DNA from: Lachnospiraceae bacterium
Lineage (GTDB): Bacteria; Bacillota; Clostridia; Lachnospirales; Lachnospiraceae
Reading direction: 5' to 3'
Length of the DNA stretch: 9,771 bases
Assembly (NCBI GenBank): GCA_900771955.1
Contig: CAAGPW010000027.1
Span: 1-9,771 of the forward strand
Of the stretch, positions 1 through 6,461 are shown piece by piece; within the stretch, counting starts at the first letter, position 1; every line of letters starts with the position of its first letter. A model generated the notes under the pieces. The model saw only the letters and a program-made list of their open reading frames with translations. It had not been told where the DNA came from and did no database searches. The position numbers and the translations under genes are program-made.

Positions 1-684
1 ACTGCCCGCATCCATCATCAACGTACGGTTTCCAAGTTCCAGTGCCTGGTGCATATTGTGTGTGACCATAAGTGCCGTGATCTTTCGCTCTGCTATGATC
101 TGCTTTGTCAACGCAAGTACCTTTTCCGCCGTCGCAGGGTCCAATGCTGCCGTATGCTCATCCAGAAGCAGGATCTTTGGCGTAACCATCGTTGCCATAA
201 GAAGTGTCAGTGCCTGACGCTGTCCGCCGGATAAAAGTCCTACCGGCTGCTTCATCCGGTCTTCCAGTCCCATGTGAAGCAGTGCAAGATGTTCTCTGAA
301 GTTCTCCTTGTCTGCCCTGTTAATGCGGCTGAAATACTGATTGCGCATTGTTTTTGCCCGAAGATAGGCAAGTGCCATATTTTCTTCAATCGTCATGCCT
401 GGTGCGGTTCCACGCAACGGGTCCTGAAACAGATGTCCGATCTCGCGGCTCCTCAGATACTCCTTTTTATAAGTAATGTCCTCGCCATCCAGAATGACCT
501 GTCCTTCATCCACATAAAATGCCCCTGTGATCGCATTGAACATTGTGGATTTTCCGGCACCGTTGCTGCCTACGATCGTTGCAAAATCTCCATCGCCAAG
601 ATCAAGGTTTAGATCCGTAAGTGCTTTCTTTTCATTTACGGTTCCCGGATTAAATGTCTTTTTTACATGCTTTAACTGTAACAT
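1..684 (-). CDS. trpZ: ABC transporter ATP-binding protein, TrpZ-like (3' end outside window)
   Basis: ATPase subunit that would power the tryptophan-type importer encoded just upstream. It is cytoplasmic and docks on the permease. The 228 codons present contain a complete ABC core: Walker A GSNGAGKST (residues 39-47), Q-loop Gln87 in HLFQDP, signature LSGGQ (151-155), Walker B ILLLDE (171-176) and H-loop His209. The extended insert after the Q-loop (RGTAPGMTIEEN) resembles the COG1101 group. The ATG is set by an AGGAGG six bases upstream and lies one base after the permease stop, so the two are translationally coupled. The protein runs off the left edge; family members are around 250-260 residues, so only a short C-terminal piece should be missing. 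Family assignment is firm. The tryptophan substrate is inferred from the T-box upstream of the operon. Confidence 0.93.
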   Translation of the reverse strand, partial: MLQLKHVKKTFNPGTVNEKKALTDLNLDLGDGDFATIVGSNGAGKSTMFNAITGAFYVDEGQVILDGEDITYKKEYLRSREIGHLFQDPLRGTAPGMTIEENMALAYLRAKTMRNQYFSRINRADKENFREHLALLHMGLEDRMKQPVGLLSGGQRQALTLLMATMVTPKILLLDEHTAALDPATAEKVLALTKQIIAERKITALMVTHNMHQALELGNRTLMMDAGS

Positions 685-685
685 C

Positions 686-1606
686 TTAATCCTCCTTTCT
701 CTTTCGGATCGCAATGGATTTCTGTCTGGAAAATGCCGCACGCTTCTTTAAATACGGGAAAGCGATCGCCACCGCAACAATGATCGCGGAAACCAGCTTT
801 AAGCATTCCGCCGGAACATTTAAACGAAGCGCAACTGCAACCAGGAAACGGTACAGACAGCTTCCAAGTACAACGCCGCATACCCGTTTAAAAATAGAAC
901 CTTTTCCGATAATGGATTCACCAATGATCAGACTGGCAAGCGCGATCGTCACCATTCCGGTTCCAAGATTGATATCACAGGATTTCTGATACTGGGCAAG
1001 CAGCGCACCGGAAAGTCCGGTCAGGGAATTTGCCACGCATAAGCCAACCGTGATCATAAATGCCGGGTTGATACTGGATGCCTTTACCATATCCGGATTA
1101 TTTCCGGTCGCACGGATAGAAAGCCCAAGTCTGGTTCCGAGAAACCAGGATAACAGAAGTGCAACGATCACAACAACAATCGCCACCACAATGATCTTGT
1201 AAAAGCTTCCGCCAATCGACTCTTTCGCAAGACTAAAGATCGTATCACAGCCAAACAGGTTGATGTTCGATGCAAATCCCATCACTGCGATATTGATCGT
1301 GTAAAGTCCGGTATTTACGATAATTCCGGCAAGAATGGACTCAATCCCCATTCTGGTCTGTAAAAATGCGGTAACAAAACCGGAGCATACCCCCGCACCC
1401 ATTGCCGCAAACAGTGCAAGTACCGGATGCCCGGCGAGCGTCACCATGGCGCCCACCGAACAGCCCAGCGTAAAACATCCGTCCGTGGAGAGGTCTGCTA
1501 TATTTAAGATCGTAAAGGATATAAATAACGCCAGCGCTACCAGCGAATAGATAAATCCCAGTTCCAGAGCACTCTGTACAATGGATAACGTGAATATTGA
1601 AGCCAT
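686..1606 (-). CDS. trpY: ABC transporter permease, TrpY-like (BPD_transp_2 / COG4120 type)
   Basis: Integral membrane subunit of the importer, 306 residues, with about eight or nine hydrophobic segments and a basic C-terminal tail (rich in Lys/Arg after residue 280). The motif NIADLSTDGCFTLG near residues 35-48 and the glycine-rich later helices resemble the LivH-like permease fold (PF02653), in the COG4120 group of 'uncharacterised' ABC systems. A good ribosome binding site, GGAGGTAATCTT, precedes the ATG. It sits between the lipoprotein gene (33-base gap) and the ATPase gene (1-base gap), the standard order for this system. No separate promoter is seen, so it should depend on the T-box-controlled transcript. 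The family is clear; tryptophan specificity comes from the regulatory context only. Confidence 0.92.
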   Translation of the reverse strand: MASIFTLSIVQSALELGFIYSLVALALFISFTILNIADLSTDGCFTLGCSVGAMVTLAGHPVLALFAAMGAGVCSGFVTAFLQTRMGIESILAGIIVNTGLYTINIAVMGFASNINLFGCDTIFSLAKESIGGSFYKIIVVAIVVVIVALLLSWFLGTRLGLSIRATGNNPDMVKASSINPAFMITVGLCVANSLTGLSGALLAQYQKSCDINLGTGMVTIALASLIIGESIIGKGSIFKRVCGVVLGSCLYRFLVAVALRLNVPAECLKLVSAIIVAVAIAFPYLKKRAAFSRQKSIAIRKRKED

Positions 1607-1639
1607 AAGATTACCTCCGGTTATAACTTTTCTGTCGTT

Positions 1640-2743
1640 TTATTCAAATTCCTCTGCGGTCTGTGTCTCTACAACACCCTCGCACATATCGGAAAATGCA
1701 CTGTAGTCGATACCAAGTGCTTCTGCAGTCTCGGTATTTACGGTTGCAATACCATTGCTTAAGGTCTGTACCGGTGTTTCTGCCGGATTCTTTCCATTTA
1801 CCAGGATATCAACGACCATGTCAGCAGTTGCAGTTCCAAGATCCTCATAATTTACACCGTATCCTAAGAACGCTCCGTTTAAAGCGAAGGAATCAGCTCC
1901 TGTGTAATGCGGGATTCCTGCATCGATAAATTTTTCATAAATTGCAAGCTCTGCTGTCATAACGGTGTTGTCGGTCGGAGTGAATACCGCATTTACTCCG
2001 GCTGCAACCAGTGCATCTGCCGCATTGCTGATCTCATCATTGGTTGTTCCTGTCTTTTCCACTACTTCCACACCTTTTCCTTCCAGATAAGCTTTTGCTT
2101 CCTCAATCGGTTTCTTGGAAGAATCCTGGCTCTTGTCATATAACAGTCCGACCGATTTGATATCCGGATTTGCTGCAAACATCAGATCCATTACTGCATC
2201 GGTGTCCAGTGCATCCGATGTTCCCGTGATATTTGCGCCCGGCGCATCATTGCCTGCCACAAGCCCTGCACTCTCCGGATCGGATACTGCGGAAAATACA
2301 ACCGGAATCTGATTGTCTTCTGTCGCATTCTGCATGATCATTGCGGCAGGTGTTGCGATCGGGATGATCACATCCACATTGTCTGCGACAAGCTCAGTTG
2401 CAATCTGGTTCAATGTGGTAGAATCCGCCTGACCGTTAAAGGTATAATCCCCGTAATCAAAGGTAACACCCAGTTCCTCACCCTTTGCAGTAAGTTCTGC
2501 TTCAATTGCAGATTCGATCTGATTTAAGGAAGCATCATCCACATACTGTACGATACCGACTTTGTATGTCTTTCCGGAAGCTGCCGCCTCTGTGGTGTCT
2601 GTCTTTTCCACTGCGCTCTCTGTCTGCGCATCTGATGCTGCTGTTTCATCCGCGGTAGAAGCGGTATCCTTTGTGCTGCCACATCCCACCATAGACATTA
2701 CCATTGCTGCTGCAAGAACTGCTGTCATAACCTTCTTTTTCAT
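1640..2743 (-). CDS. trpX: Substrate-binding lipoprotein of ABC importer, TrpX-like (PF04392)
   Basis: Extracellular, membrane-anchored binding protein, 367 residues, that should capture the substrate and deliver it to the permease. A lipoprotein signal peptide is visible: MKKK, a hydrophobic stretch, then lipobox SMVGC with the acylated Cys at residue 21. A low-complexity Ala/Thr/Ser/Asp/Glu linker follows to about residue 58. The mature domain starts at KTYKVGIVQYVDDASLNQI, typical of the ABC_sub_bind family (PF04392, COG2984), which includes streptococcal TrpX. Other family-like stretches are IPIATPAAM and VVFSAVSDPESAGLV. The start ATG follows GAGAGGAATTATT. It is the first gene after the T-box leader and terminator, and its expression should rise when the cell is short of charged tRNA-Trp. 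Substrate identity is inference from the T-box. Confidence 0.93.
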   Translation of the reverse strand: MKKKVMTAVLAAAMVMSMVGCGSTKDTASTADETAASDAQTESAVEKTDTTEAAASGKTYKVGIVQYVDDASLNQIESAIEAELTAKGEELGVTFDYGDYTFNGQADSTTLNQIATELVADNVDVIIPIATPAAMIMQNATEDNQIPVVFSAVSDPESAGLVAGNDAPGANITGTSDALDTDAVMDLMFAANPDIKSVGLLYDKSQDSSKKPIEEAKAYLEGKGVEVVEKTGTTNDEISNAADALVAAGVNAVFTPTDNTVMTAELAIYEKFIDAGIPHYTGADSFALNGAFLGYGVNYEDLGTATADMVVDILVNGKNPAETPVQTLSNGIATVNTETAEALGIDYSAFSDMCEGVVETQTAEEFE

Positions 2744-2820
2744 AATAATTCCTCTCTTTCTGCCGGCTTTCCCGGTCTCCTCTGATAAAACAAACTATAA
2801 ACTCCAATGCCCTTTCCATG

Positions 2821-2854
2821 AAAAAACCGCCTCAAGCATAATGCTTGAGACGGT
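2821..2854 (-). terminator. T-box attenuator (Rho-independent terminator)
   Basis: On the minus strand, ACCGTCTCAAGC pairs with GCTTGAGGCGGT (one G-U pair) around a short ATTAT loop, then a run of six T. It lies directly after the T-box core and 77 bases before the lipoprotein ATG. This is the position of the regulated terminator that forms when tRNA-Trp is charged and is blocked by the antiterminator when it is not. Confidence 0.93.
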
Positions 2855-3087
2855 AATAAATTCTTATTATCGCGGTACCACTCAAATTGACGAACGTCCA
2901 CTCACTCATGTACTGGCATACACGCCGAACTGGTAACGGGTTCGGATTCCCGTCGGCCTCTACTTCAAAGTTCGAAGCCGCCCTCAAAAGTCCATTCAAT
3001 TAACTGCCTGCTGTCTCCATCCCACCACCGGAGACTCTCTGAATGCATTTCGCTAACCTACTACTCTTTCTCAACGGTTTATCTATG
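2821..3087 (-). promoter_or_regulatory. T-box riboswitch, tryptophan specifier (UGG)
   Basis: Leader RNA of about 265 nt that senses tRNA charging. The conserved core GAGTGGTACCGCG lies within 2871-2886 (minus strand), close to the T-box consensus, and the attenuator follows it. Stem I is recognisable. AGTAGTAGG forms the left side of the specifier loop. The apical hairpin GTCTCC/GGAGAC (3030-3035 with 3013-3018) is preceded by AGAGAG and carries a GGTGGTGGGAT loop. The right side reads GAA-TGG-A, placing the specifier TGG at 2992-2994. The specifier loop is flanked by GAAAG/CTTTT below and the G-U-rich GGTTAGC/GTTAATT above. Stem III is GCCGA/TCGGC with inner CGGG/CCCG (about 2924-2957). TGG in the GAA-NNN-A register indicates tRNA-Trp. 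Transcription start is approximate. Confidence 0.93.
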
Positions 3088-3093
3088 AATCAT

Positions 3094-3122
3094 ACTTTAC
3101 TACTTTCCAGTGTTCCTGTCAA
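3094..3122 (-). promoter_or_regulatory. Sigma-A type promoter for T-box leader and importer operon
   Basis: A perfect -35 TTGACA (3117-3122) is followed by exactly 17 bases and a moderate -10 TAAAGT (3094-3099, four of six consensus positions). The predicted start near 3087 leaves the whole Stem I inside the transcript. It begins 45 bases after the stop of the upstream GTPase-fusion gene. I see no strong terminator in that gap, so some readthrough into the leader is possible. Confidence 0.8.
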
Positions 3123-3167
3123 GAAATTTCTTCACCGATTTCTAAAAGCAGCCCGTTTCACCCTCGT

Positions 3168-4115
3168 CTATGAGAAATAAACCAGCTCGTCTTCCGGCTT
3201 CTCCGCAGGTTCGATTGATACCGGATACAGGACCGGTCCTTTGCCACGGTATTCCTTTGCGAATTCGACCTTGATCTTTGCCGTGATCGTGATCCATGAT
3301 TTGTGCGGAATTTCATCTGCTTTCGGATATTTGCATTTGAAGCCGACAAACTGGATATCTGCCGCGCAGCAGGTCATTGCAAAACGTCCCGGTACAAACA
3401 TTCCTTTTTTGCGCATCTTGTCCGGATTGTATACAAGTGCCAGAAACTTTACGGTCTTGCCGTCGTAGCGCTTCGGATTATCCATCGCATCCAGATACCA
3501 CAGGCCGTAATCCGCATCACTTAAATCAATCACATCCTGATTAATGTCATACGGAAGTTCCTCATTATCACCCTCGTCGATCGTACCGTCTGCACGCTCA
3601 TAAACAATCTGTGCCTTACGATTTAACGCCTTGACGGAACGACGGAATTTACCCTTCGGCGTATTATCATCGCAACGGTTAAAAATCACCACATCCGCCT
3701 TAAAAAGCTGCTCCATGATCATGGAGCGCATGTTTGCCAGATACATCTCGTAGGTCGTGGCATCGACGGTAGCCAGCGACTGGACGATCATCCATCCGTC
3801 CGGCAGTTTCGTCTCTAAGATCTTTGCCATTTCCCATGTTCCGTTGTATTCAATAAACACCTGTTCCGGCAGATACTGGAGATTTACATTGTGGAGCAGC
3901 TCCTCATTAAAATCTTCTTCTTTCTCGATCATCAGAAGCTTTGCATTAATGGTTTTTAATTTTGCCTCATTATACTCCACATCTCCATCTTCGCAGGCAA
4001 TGATAAGCGTCTTTGCCCCGTTACCAAAATCCTGATCAAACAGTGTCTCATTTACCAGTGTTGTCTTTCCGCTGTCCATAAATCCGGTAAATAAATATAC
4101 TGGTATTTCTTCCAA
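3168..4115 (-). CDS. CobW/P47K-like GTPase fused to YcgQ/DUF1980-type C-terminal domain
   Basis: 315-residue two-domain protein. Residues 1 to about 200 resemble a CobW/P47K GTPase: P-loop GFMDSGKTT (11-19), VFIEYNGTW (86-94) where relatives have IEPSG, and NRCD (146-149) at the NKxD position. The CxCC metal motif of CobW proteins is missing; the aligned stretch reads IIACEDGD. From about 218 the sequence changes to the pattern of the C-terminal domain of YcgQ-type proteins (TIGR03943/DUF1980): KTVKFLALVYNP, then GRFAMTCCAAD with the Cys249-Cys250 pair, a WITITAKI strand and a final LVYFS. YcgQ proteins normally pair with a DUF318 permease, which is not seen here. The start is TTG at 4115, set by GGGAGG eight bases upstream; the ATG at 4140 is out of frame. 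It lies 30 bases after the His-rich CobW gene, so they form an operon. A metal-trafficking role is inferred; the cargo is unknown. Confidence 0.85.
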   Translation of the reverse strand: MEEIPVYLFTGFMDSGKTTLVNETLFDQDFGNGAKTLIIACEDGDVEYNEAKLKTINAKLLMIEKEEDFNEELLHNVNLQYLPEQVFIEYNGTWEMAKILETKLPDGWMIVQSLATVDATTYEMYLANMRSMIMEQLFKADVVIFNRCDDNTPKGKFRRSVKALNRKAQIVYERADGTIDEGDNEELPYDINQDVIDLSDADYGLWYLDAMDNPKRYDGKTVKFLALVYNPDKMRKKGMFVPGRFAMTCCAADIQFVGFKCKYPKADEIPHKSWITITAKIKVEFAKEYRGKGPVLYPVSIEPAEKPEDELVYFS

Positions 4116-4145
4116 GGCAGGCGCCTCCCTTCTTTTTCATTTTCC

Positions 4146-5225
4146 TTATACTAACTCAAACAGTTCTTCCAACTTGTCTTCTTTTAAGTCGGTTCCGATC
4201 ACACAGAGACGTCCGGTGTAATCCGGTTCTCCCTCACGCAGCTCATATTCGCCGGAAACCATATCAAAATAGATCCAGGAACCGTCTGTGGATTCCACCA
4301 TACCCTTTGCACGTAAAATCGTACCATATTCCTCAGTGTCGACAAATTTCTTCAATGCATTTTCAATGACAGATTTCTCGTATTTATGCGGAGTCTCTTT
4401 GCCCCAGCTTGTAAATACATCATCTGCATGATGGTGATGATGATGCTCATGGTCATGACAGCCGCAGGTGCAGTTTTCGCCATGATCATGATGATGCTCG
4501 TGCTCCCCGTGGTCATGATCGTGATGGTGCTCGTGCTCCTCGTGATCATGATCATGGTGATGTTCATGCTCATGTTCTTCTGCTTCCTTGGCATGACGCT
4601 CCTCTGCAAGGAGTTCCATCTCAAGTGTATCCTGTCCCTCCATTGCCTTTAAGATCTGCTCTCCGGAAATCTTATCCCAGTCTGTTGTGATCACAGCAGC
4701 CTTCGGATTAAGTTTCTGAATCTGCTTTACACAAAACTCAAGCTGCTCCGGTGTTGCGTTCTGTGTTCTGCTTAAGATAACGGTTGTTGCAAACTCGATC
4801 TGGTTATTGAAGAATTCACCAAATGCTTTCATCTGTTTGGATGCCTTTAAGGAATTGACCACGGTCACCAGCGCATTCAGTTTCACATCCTGTTCTTTCT
4901 CAATGTCAATGACTGATTTCATAACATCAGAAAGTTTTCCTACTCCGGACGGCTCGATCAGGATACGGTCCGGATGATATTTTGTAATGACCTCATTCAA
5001 ATTCTTACCAAAATCCCCCACCAGAGAACAGCAGATACAGCCTGAATTCATCTCTGTGATCTGGATACCGGAATCCTTTAAAAATCCACCGTCGATGCCG
5101 ACCTCACCAAATTCGTTCTCGATCAGGACGATCTTCTGTCCGTGAAAGACTTCGTCTATCATCTTCTTGATAAAAGTGGTCTTTCCTGCTCCAAGGAACC
5201 CGGAAATAATGTCAATCTTTGTCAT
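4146..5225 (-). CDS. CobW/COG0523-family GTPase with His-rich metal-binding insert
   Basis: 359-residue cytoplasmic G3E-family GTPase, probably a metallochaperone or metal-insertion factor. Seen in order: Walker A GFLGAGKTT (9-17), ENEFGEVGID switch region (36-45), GCICCSL carrying the CxCC motif (Cys63, 65, 66), IEPSGVG (90-96), then LSRTQN (151-156) where most relatives have NKxD. Next come a His-rich insert (217-266, including CTCGC) and a CobW C-terminal domain from about 275 (RAKGMVESTDGSWIYFD). The CxCC and His-rich tract suggest Zn, Ni or Co, with zinc most usual in COG0523; the sequence cannot decide. I chose the ATG at 5225, which has AGGAG ten bases upstream and places the P-loop at the family-typical position. 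A longer in-frame ATG at 5297 has no ribosome site and lies in the leader. First gene of an operon with the DUF1980 fusion, with its own promoter. Confidence 0.92.
   Translation of the reverse strand: MTKIDIISGFLGAGKTTFIKKMIDEVFHGQKIVLIENEFGEVGIDGGFLKDSGIQITEMNSGCICCSLVGDFGKNLNEVITKYHPDRILIEPSGVGKLSDVMKSVIDIEKEQDVKLNALVTVVNSLKASKQMKAFGEFFNNQIEFATTVILSRTQNATPEQLEFCVKQIQKLNPKAAVITTDWDKISGEQILKAMEGQDTLEMELLAEERHAKEAEEHEHEHHHDHDHEEHEHHHDHDHGEHEHHHDHGENCTCGCHDHEHHHHHHADDVFTSWGKETPHKYEKSVIENALKKFVDTEEYGTILRAKGMVESTDGSWIYFDMVSGEYELREGEPDYTGRLCVIGTDLKEDKLEELFELV
4428..4577 (-). repeat. His/Asp/Glu-codon low-complexity tract inside the CobW gene
   Basis: About 150 bases of imperfect repeats built from CAT/CAC, GAT/GAC and GAA/GAG codons. 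They encode units such as EHEHHHDHDH three times over, then CTCGCHDHEHHHHHH. It stays in frame and both third positions (CAT and CAC) are used, so it is maintained as protein and is not a pure nucleotide repeat. Tracts like this are common metal-buffering segments of CobW, HypB and ZIP-type proteins. Length may vary between strains through slippage. Confidence 0.85.
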
Positions 5226-5277
5226 ATTTATCAATCTCCTTTTTTTACGGTTCTTCCCCGTTTCTGTCCATCTAACG

Positions 5278-5302
5278 AAAGGGTACACTTTCCCCACCCT
5301 TT
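5278..5302 (-). other. Inverted repeat in the CobW-operon leader
   Basis: Minus strand AAAGGGT (5296-5302) and ACCCTTT (5278-5284) are perfect 7-base arms around an 11-base GGGGAAAGTGT spacer. The repeat starts about 10 bases downstream of the predicted transcription start and 52 bases before the ATG. A smaller ACGG/CCGT pair follows before the ribosome site. It could be a repressor operator (metal-responsive control would fit the gene) or a leader RNA hairpin. It does not look like the AT-rich Zur box I know from Bacillus. Chance is not excluded. Confidence 0.45.
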
Positions 5303-5318
5303 TTATTCATCACATGAA

Positions 5319-5347
5319 ATCATAAGCCCAACTGCCATTTCTGTCAA
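5319..5347 (-). promoter_or_regulatory. Sigma-A type promoter for the CobW operon
   Basis: TTGACA (5342-5347, perfect -35), 17-base spacer, TATGAT (5319-5324, five of six -10 positions). It lies between the hydE stop and the CobW ATG, giving a leader of about 85 nt. With this strong match, the CobW pair need not depend on the hyd operon. No convincing terminator was seen between the hydE stop (5388) and this promoter, so readthrough from hydE remains possible. Confidence 0.87.
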
Positions 5348-5387
5348 GTTTCCGAAAAGCAAAAAACTTCTCAACTTCATTAAATTT

Positions 5388-6446
5388 TTATAAACCGCTT
5401 ACCGGCTTAAAATCGCCGCGGTCCACGACCAGCTCATACCCGATACTCTCCATGCGGTGGTTTAAGCATCCGCGGCACTCCGCCGCTTCATCACCGGTGC
5501 AGATCTTGTTGTCATAAAGCTCATATTTTTTACGCACGCCGACCGGCGAAAGGTTTGGCATCACCACATTCGCCCCGGCAAGGATTCCCTGTTCCCTGCC
5601 GGTCGGCGCTATCGTGCCAAGTGCTGTGGTTGCCGGAAGCAGCAGATTTGGGATCAAAAGCCGCAACAGTCCGAGTAAAAAAAGCGTAAGCTCCAGCGTG
5701 CCTGCCTTTTCATCCCGAAACGGCGTATCATGATGTGGGATAAACGGACCGATTCCGACCATATGCGGCTGCAAATCCGTAATAAACTGCATGTCCTCCG
5801 CAAGTGTTGCATAAGTCTGTCCCGGTGAACCCACCATAAAACCACAGCCAACCTGATACCCAATCTCTTTTAGATCATAAAGACACTGTTTTCTGTGCTT
5901 TAGGGAAAGTTCGGCCGGATGCAGCTTTCTGTAATGCGATTCATCCGCAGTCTCATGGCGCAACAGATAGCGGTCTGCGCCGGCATCAAAATATTTCTTA
6001 TAGCTCTCATAGCTTTTTTCGCCGATGGACAAAGTAACTGCACAGTCCGGATATGTTTCCTTTATGGTACGCACAAGACAGACGATGTCCTCATCTTTAT
6101 AGGAAAGATCTTCACCGCCCTGCAGCACAAAAGTACGAAATCCCAGCTCATAACCACTCCTTGCGCAGGATAAGATCTGTTCGGTCGTAAGGCGGTAACG
6201 CTCCGCATTTGGATTGCTCCTTCGGATTCCGCAGTAATAACAGTCATTGCGGCAGATATTGGTAAACTCGATCAGGCCTCGCGTGTATACACGGTTTCCA
6301 AAATATTTTTTCTGCTGTGTTCTTGCGCAGGAAAACAGATATTCTGCGTCCTCCTTCGTCCGGTGCTCCAGCAAAAATATCCATTCTTCCCCTTCAAGTC
6401 TGTGCTCCTTATCCAGTTTGTCGATCAATTCATGTACTGTCTGCAT
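5388..6446 (-). CDS. hydE: [FeFe]-hydrogenase H-cluster maturase HydE (radical SAM)
   Basis: 352 residues, the usual HydE length. HydE acts with HydG and HydF to build the diiron subcluster of [FeFe]-hydrogenase. It processes a HydG-derived Fe-CO-CN intermediate toward the bridged diiron unit in the cytoplasm. The radical SAM [4Fe-4S] motif is CRNDCYYC (Cys65, 69, 72; CX3CX2C), preceded by GLIEFTNI as in HydE. LQGGED (around 108-113) is the SAM-binding GGE motif. Family stretches RYLLRHETAD, VGCGFMVGSPGQT and GIGPFIPHHDTPF identify HydE over BioB or PylB. Near the C-terminus CTGDEAAECRGC (CX7CX2C) matches the optional second cluster site known from Thermotoga HydE. The ribosome site is a weaker purine-rich AGGAAAAGGAAAG. 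It follows the TM1266-like gene by 15 bases, third in the hydF operon. Confidence 0.97.
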   Translation of the reverse strand: MQTVHELIDKLDKEHRLEGEEWIFLLEHRTKEDAEYLFSCARTQQKKYFGNRVYTRGLIEFTNICRNDCYYCGIRRSNPNAERYRLTTEQILSCARSGYELGFRTFVLQGGEDLSYKDEDIVCLVRTIKETYPDCAVTLSIGEKSYESYKKYFDAGADRYLLRHETADESHYRKLHPAELSLKHRKQCLYDLKEIGYQVGCGFMVGSPGQTYATLAEDMQFITDLQPHMVGIGPFIPHHDTPFRDEKAGTLELTLFLLGLLRLLIPNLLLPATTALGTIAPTGREQGILAGANVVMPNLSPVGVRKKYELYDNKICTGDEAAECRGCLNHRMESIGYELVVDRGDFKPVSGL

Positions 6447-6461
6447 CTTTCTTTCCTTTTC

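Noticed and set aside
2562..2936. Plus-strand open frame spanning the lipoprotein signal region and T-box terminator
   Set aside because: It crosses the T-box core and attenuator on the opposite strand and reads the complement of the Ala/Ser-rich linker.
3123..3167. Possible terminator after the GTPase-fusion gene (AGAAAT/ATTTCT)
   Set aside because: The stem is short and AT-only apart from one pair, the loop is long, and the following bases form the -35 TTGACA and not a T-run.
4428..4445. Six consecutive His codons that could suggest a vector-derived tag
   Set aside because: They sit inside a longer native-looking His/Asp/Glu tract in the middle of the gene, followed by the family's C-terminal domain.
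4386..4652. Plus-strand open frame rich in Met and Val, resembling a membrane protein
   Set aside because: It is the antisense reading of the His-codon tract (ATG is the complement of CAT), with no ribosome site or family resemblance.
5226..5297. In-frame N-terminal extension of the CobW GTPase to an ATG at 5297
   Set aside because: It has no ribosome site, lies between the strong promoter and the inverted repeat arms, encodes a basic stretch unlike the family, and the ATG at 5225 has AGGAG at good distance and puts the P-loop in the usual place.
5348..5387. Possible terminator after hydE (GAGAAG, T-run, CTTTTC)
   Set aside because: The stem is six pairs including a G-U, the T-run is in the loop, and no T-run follows the stem.
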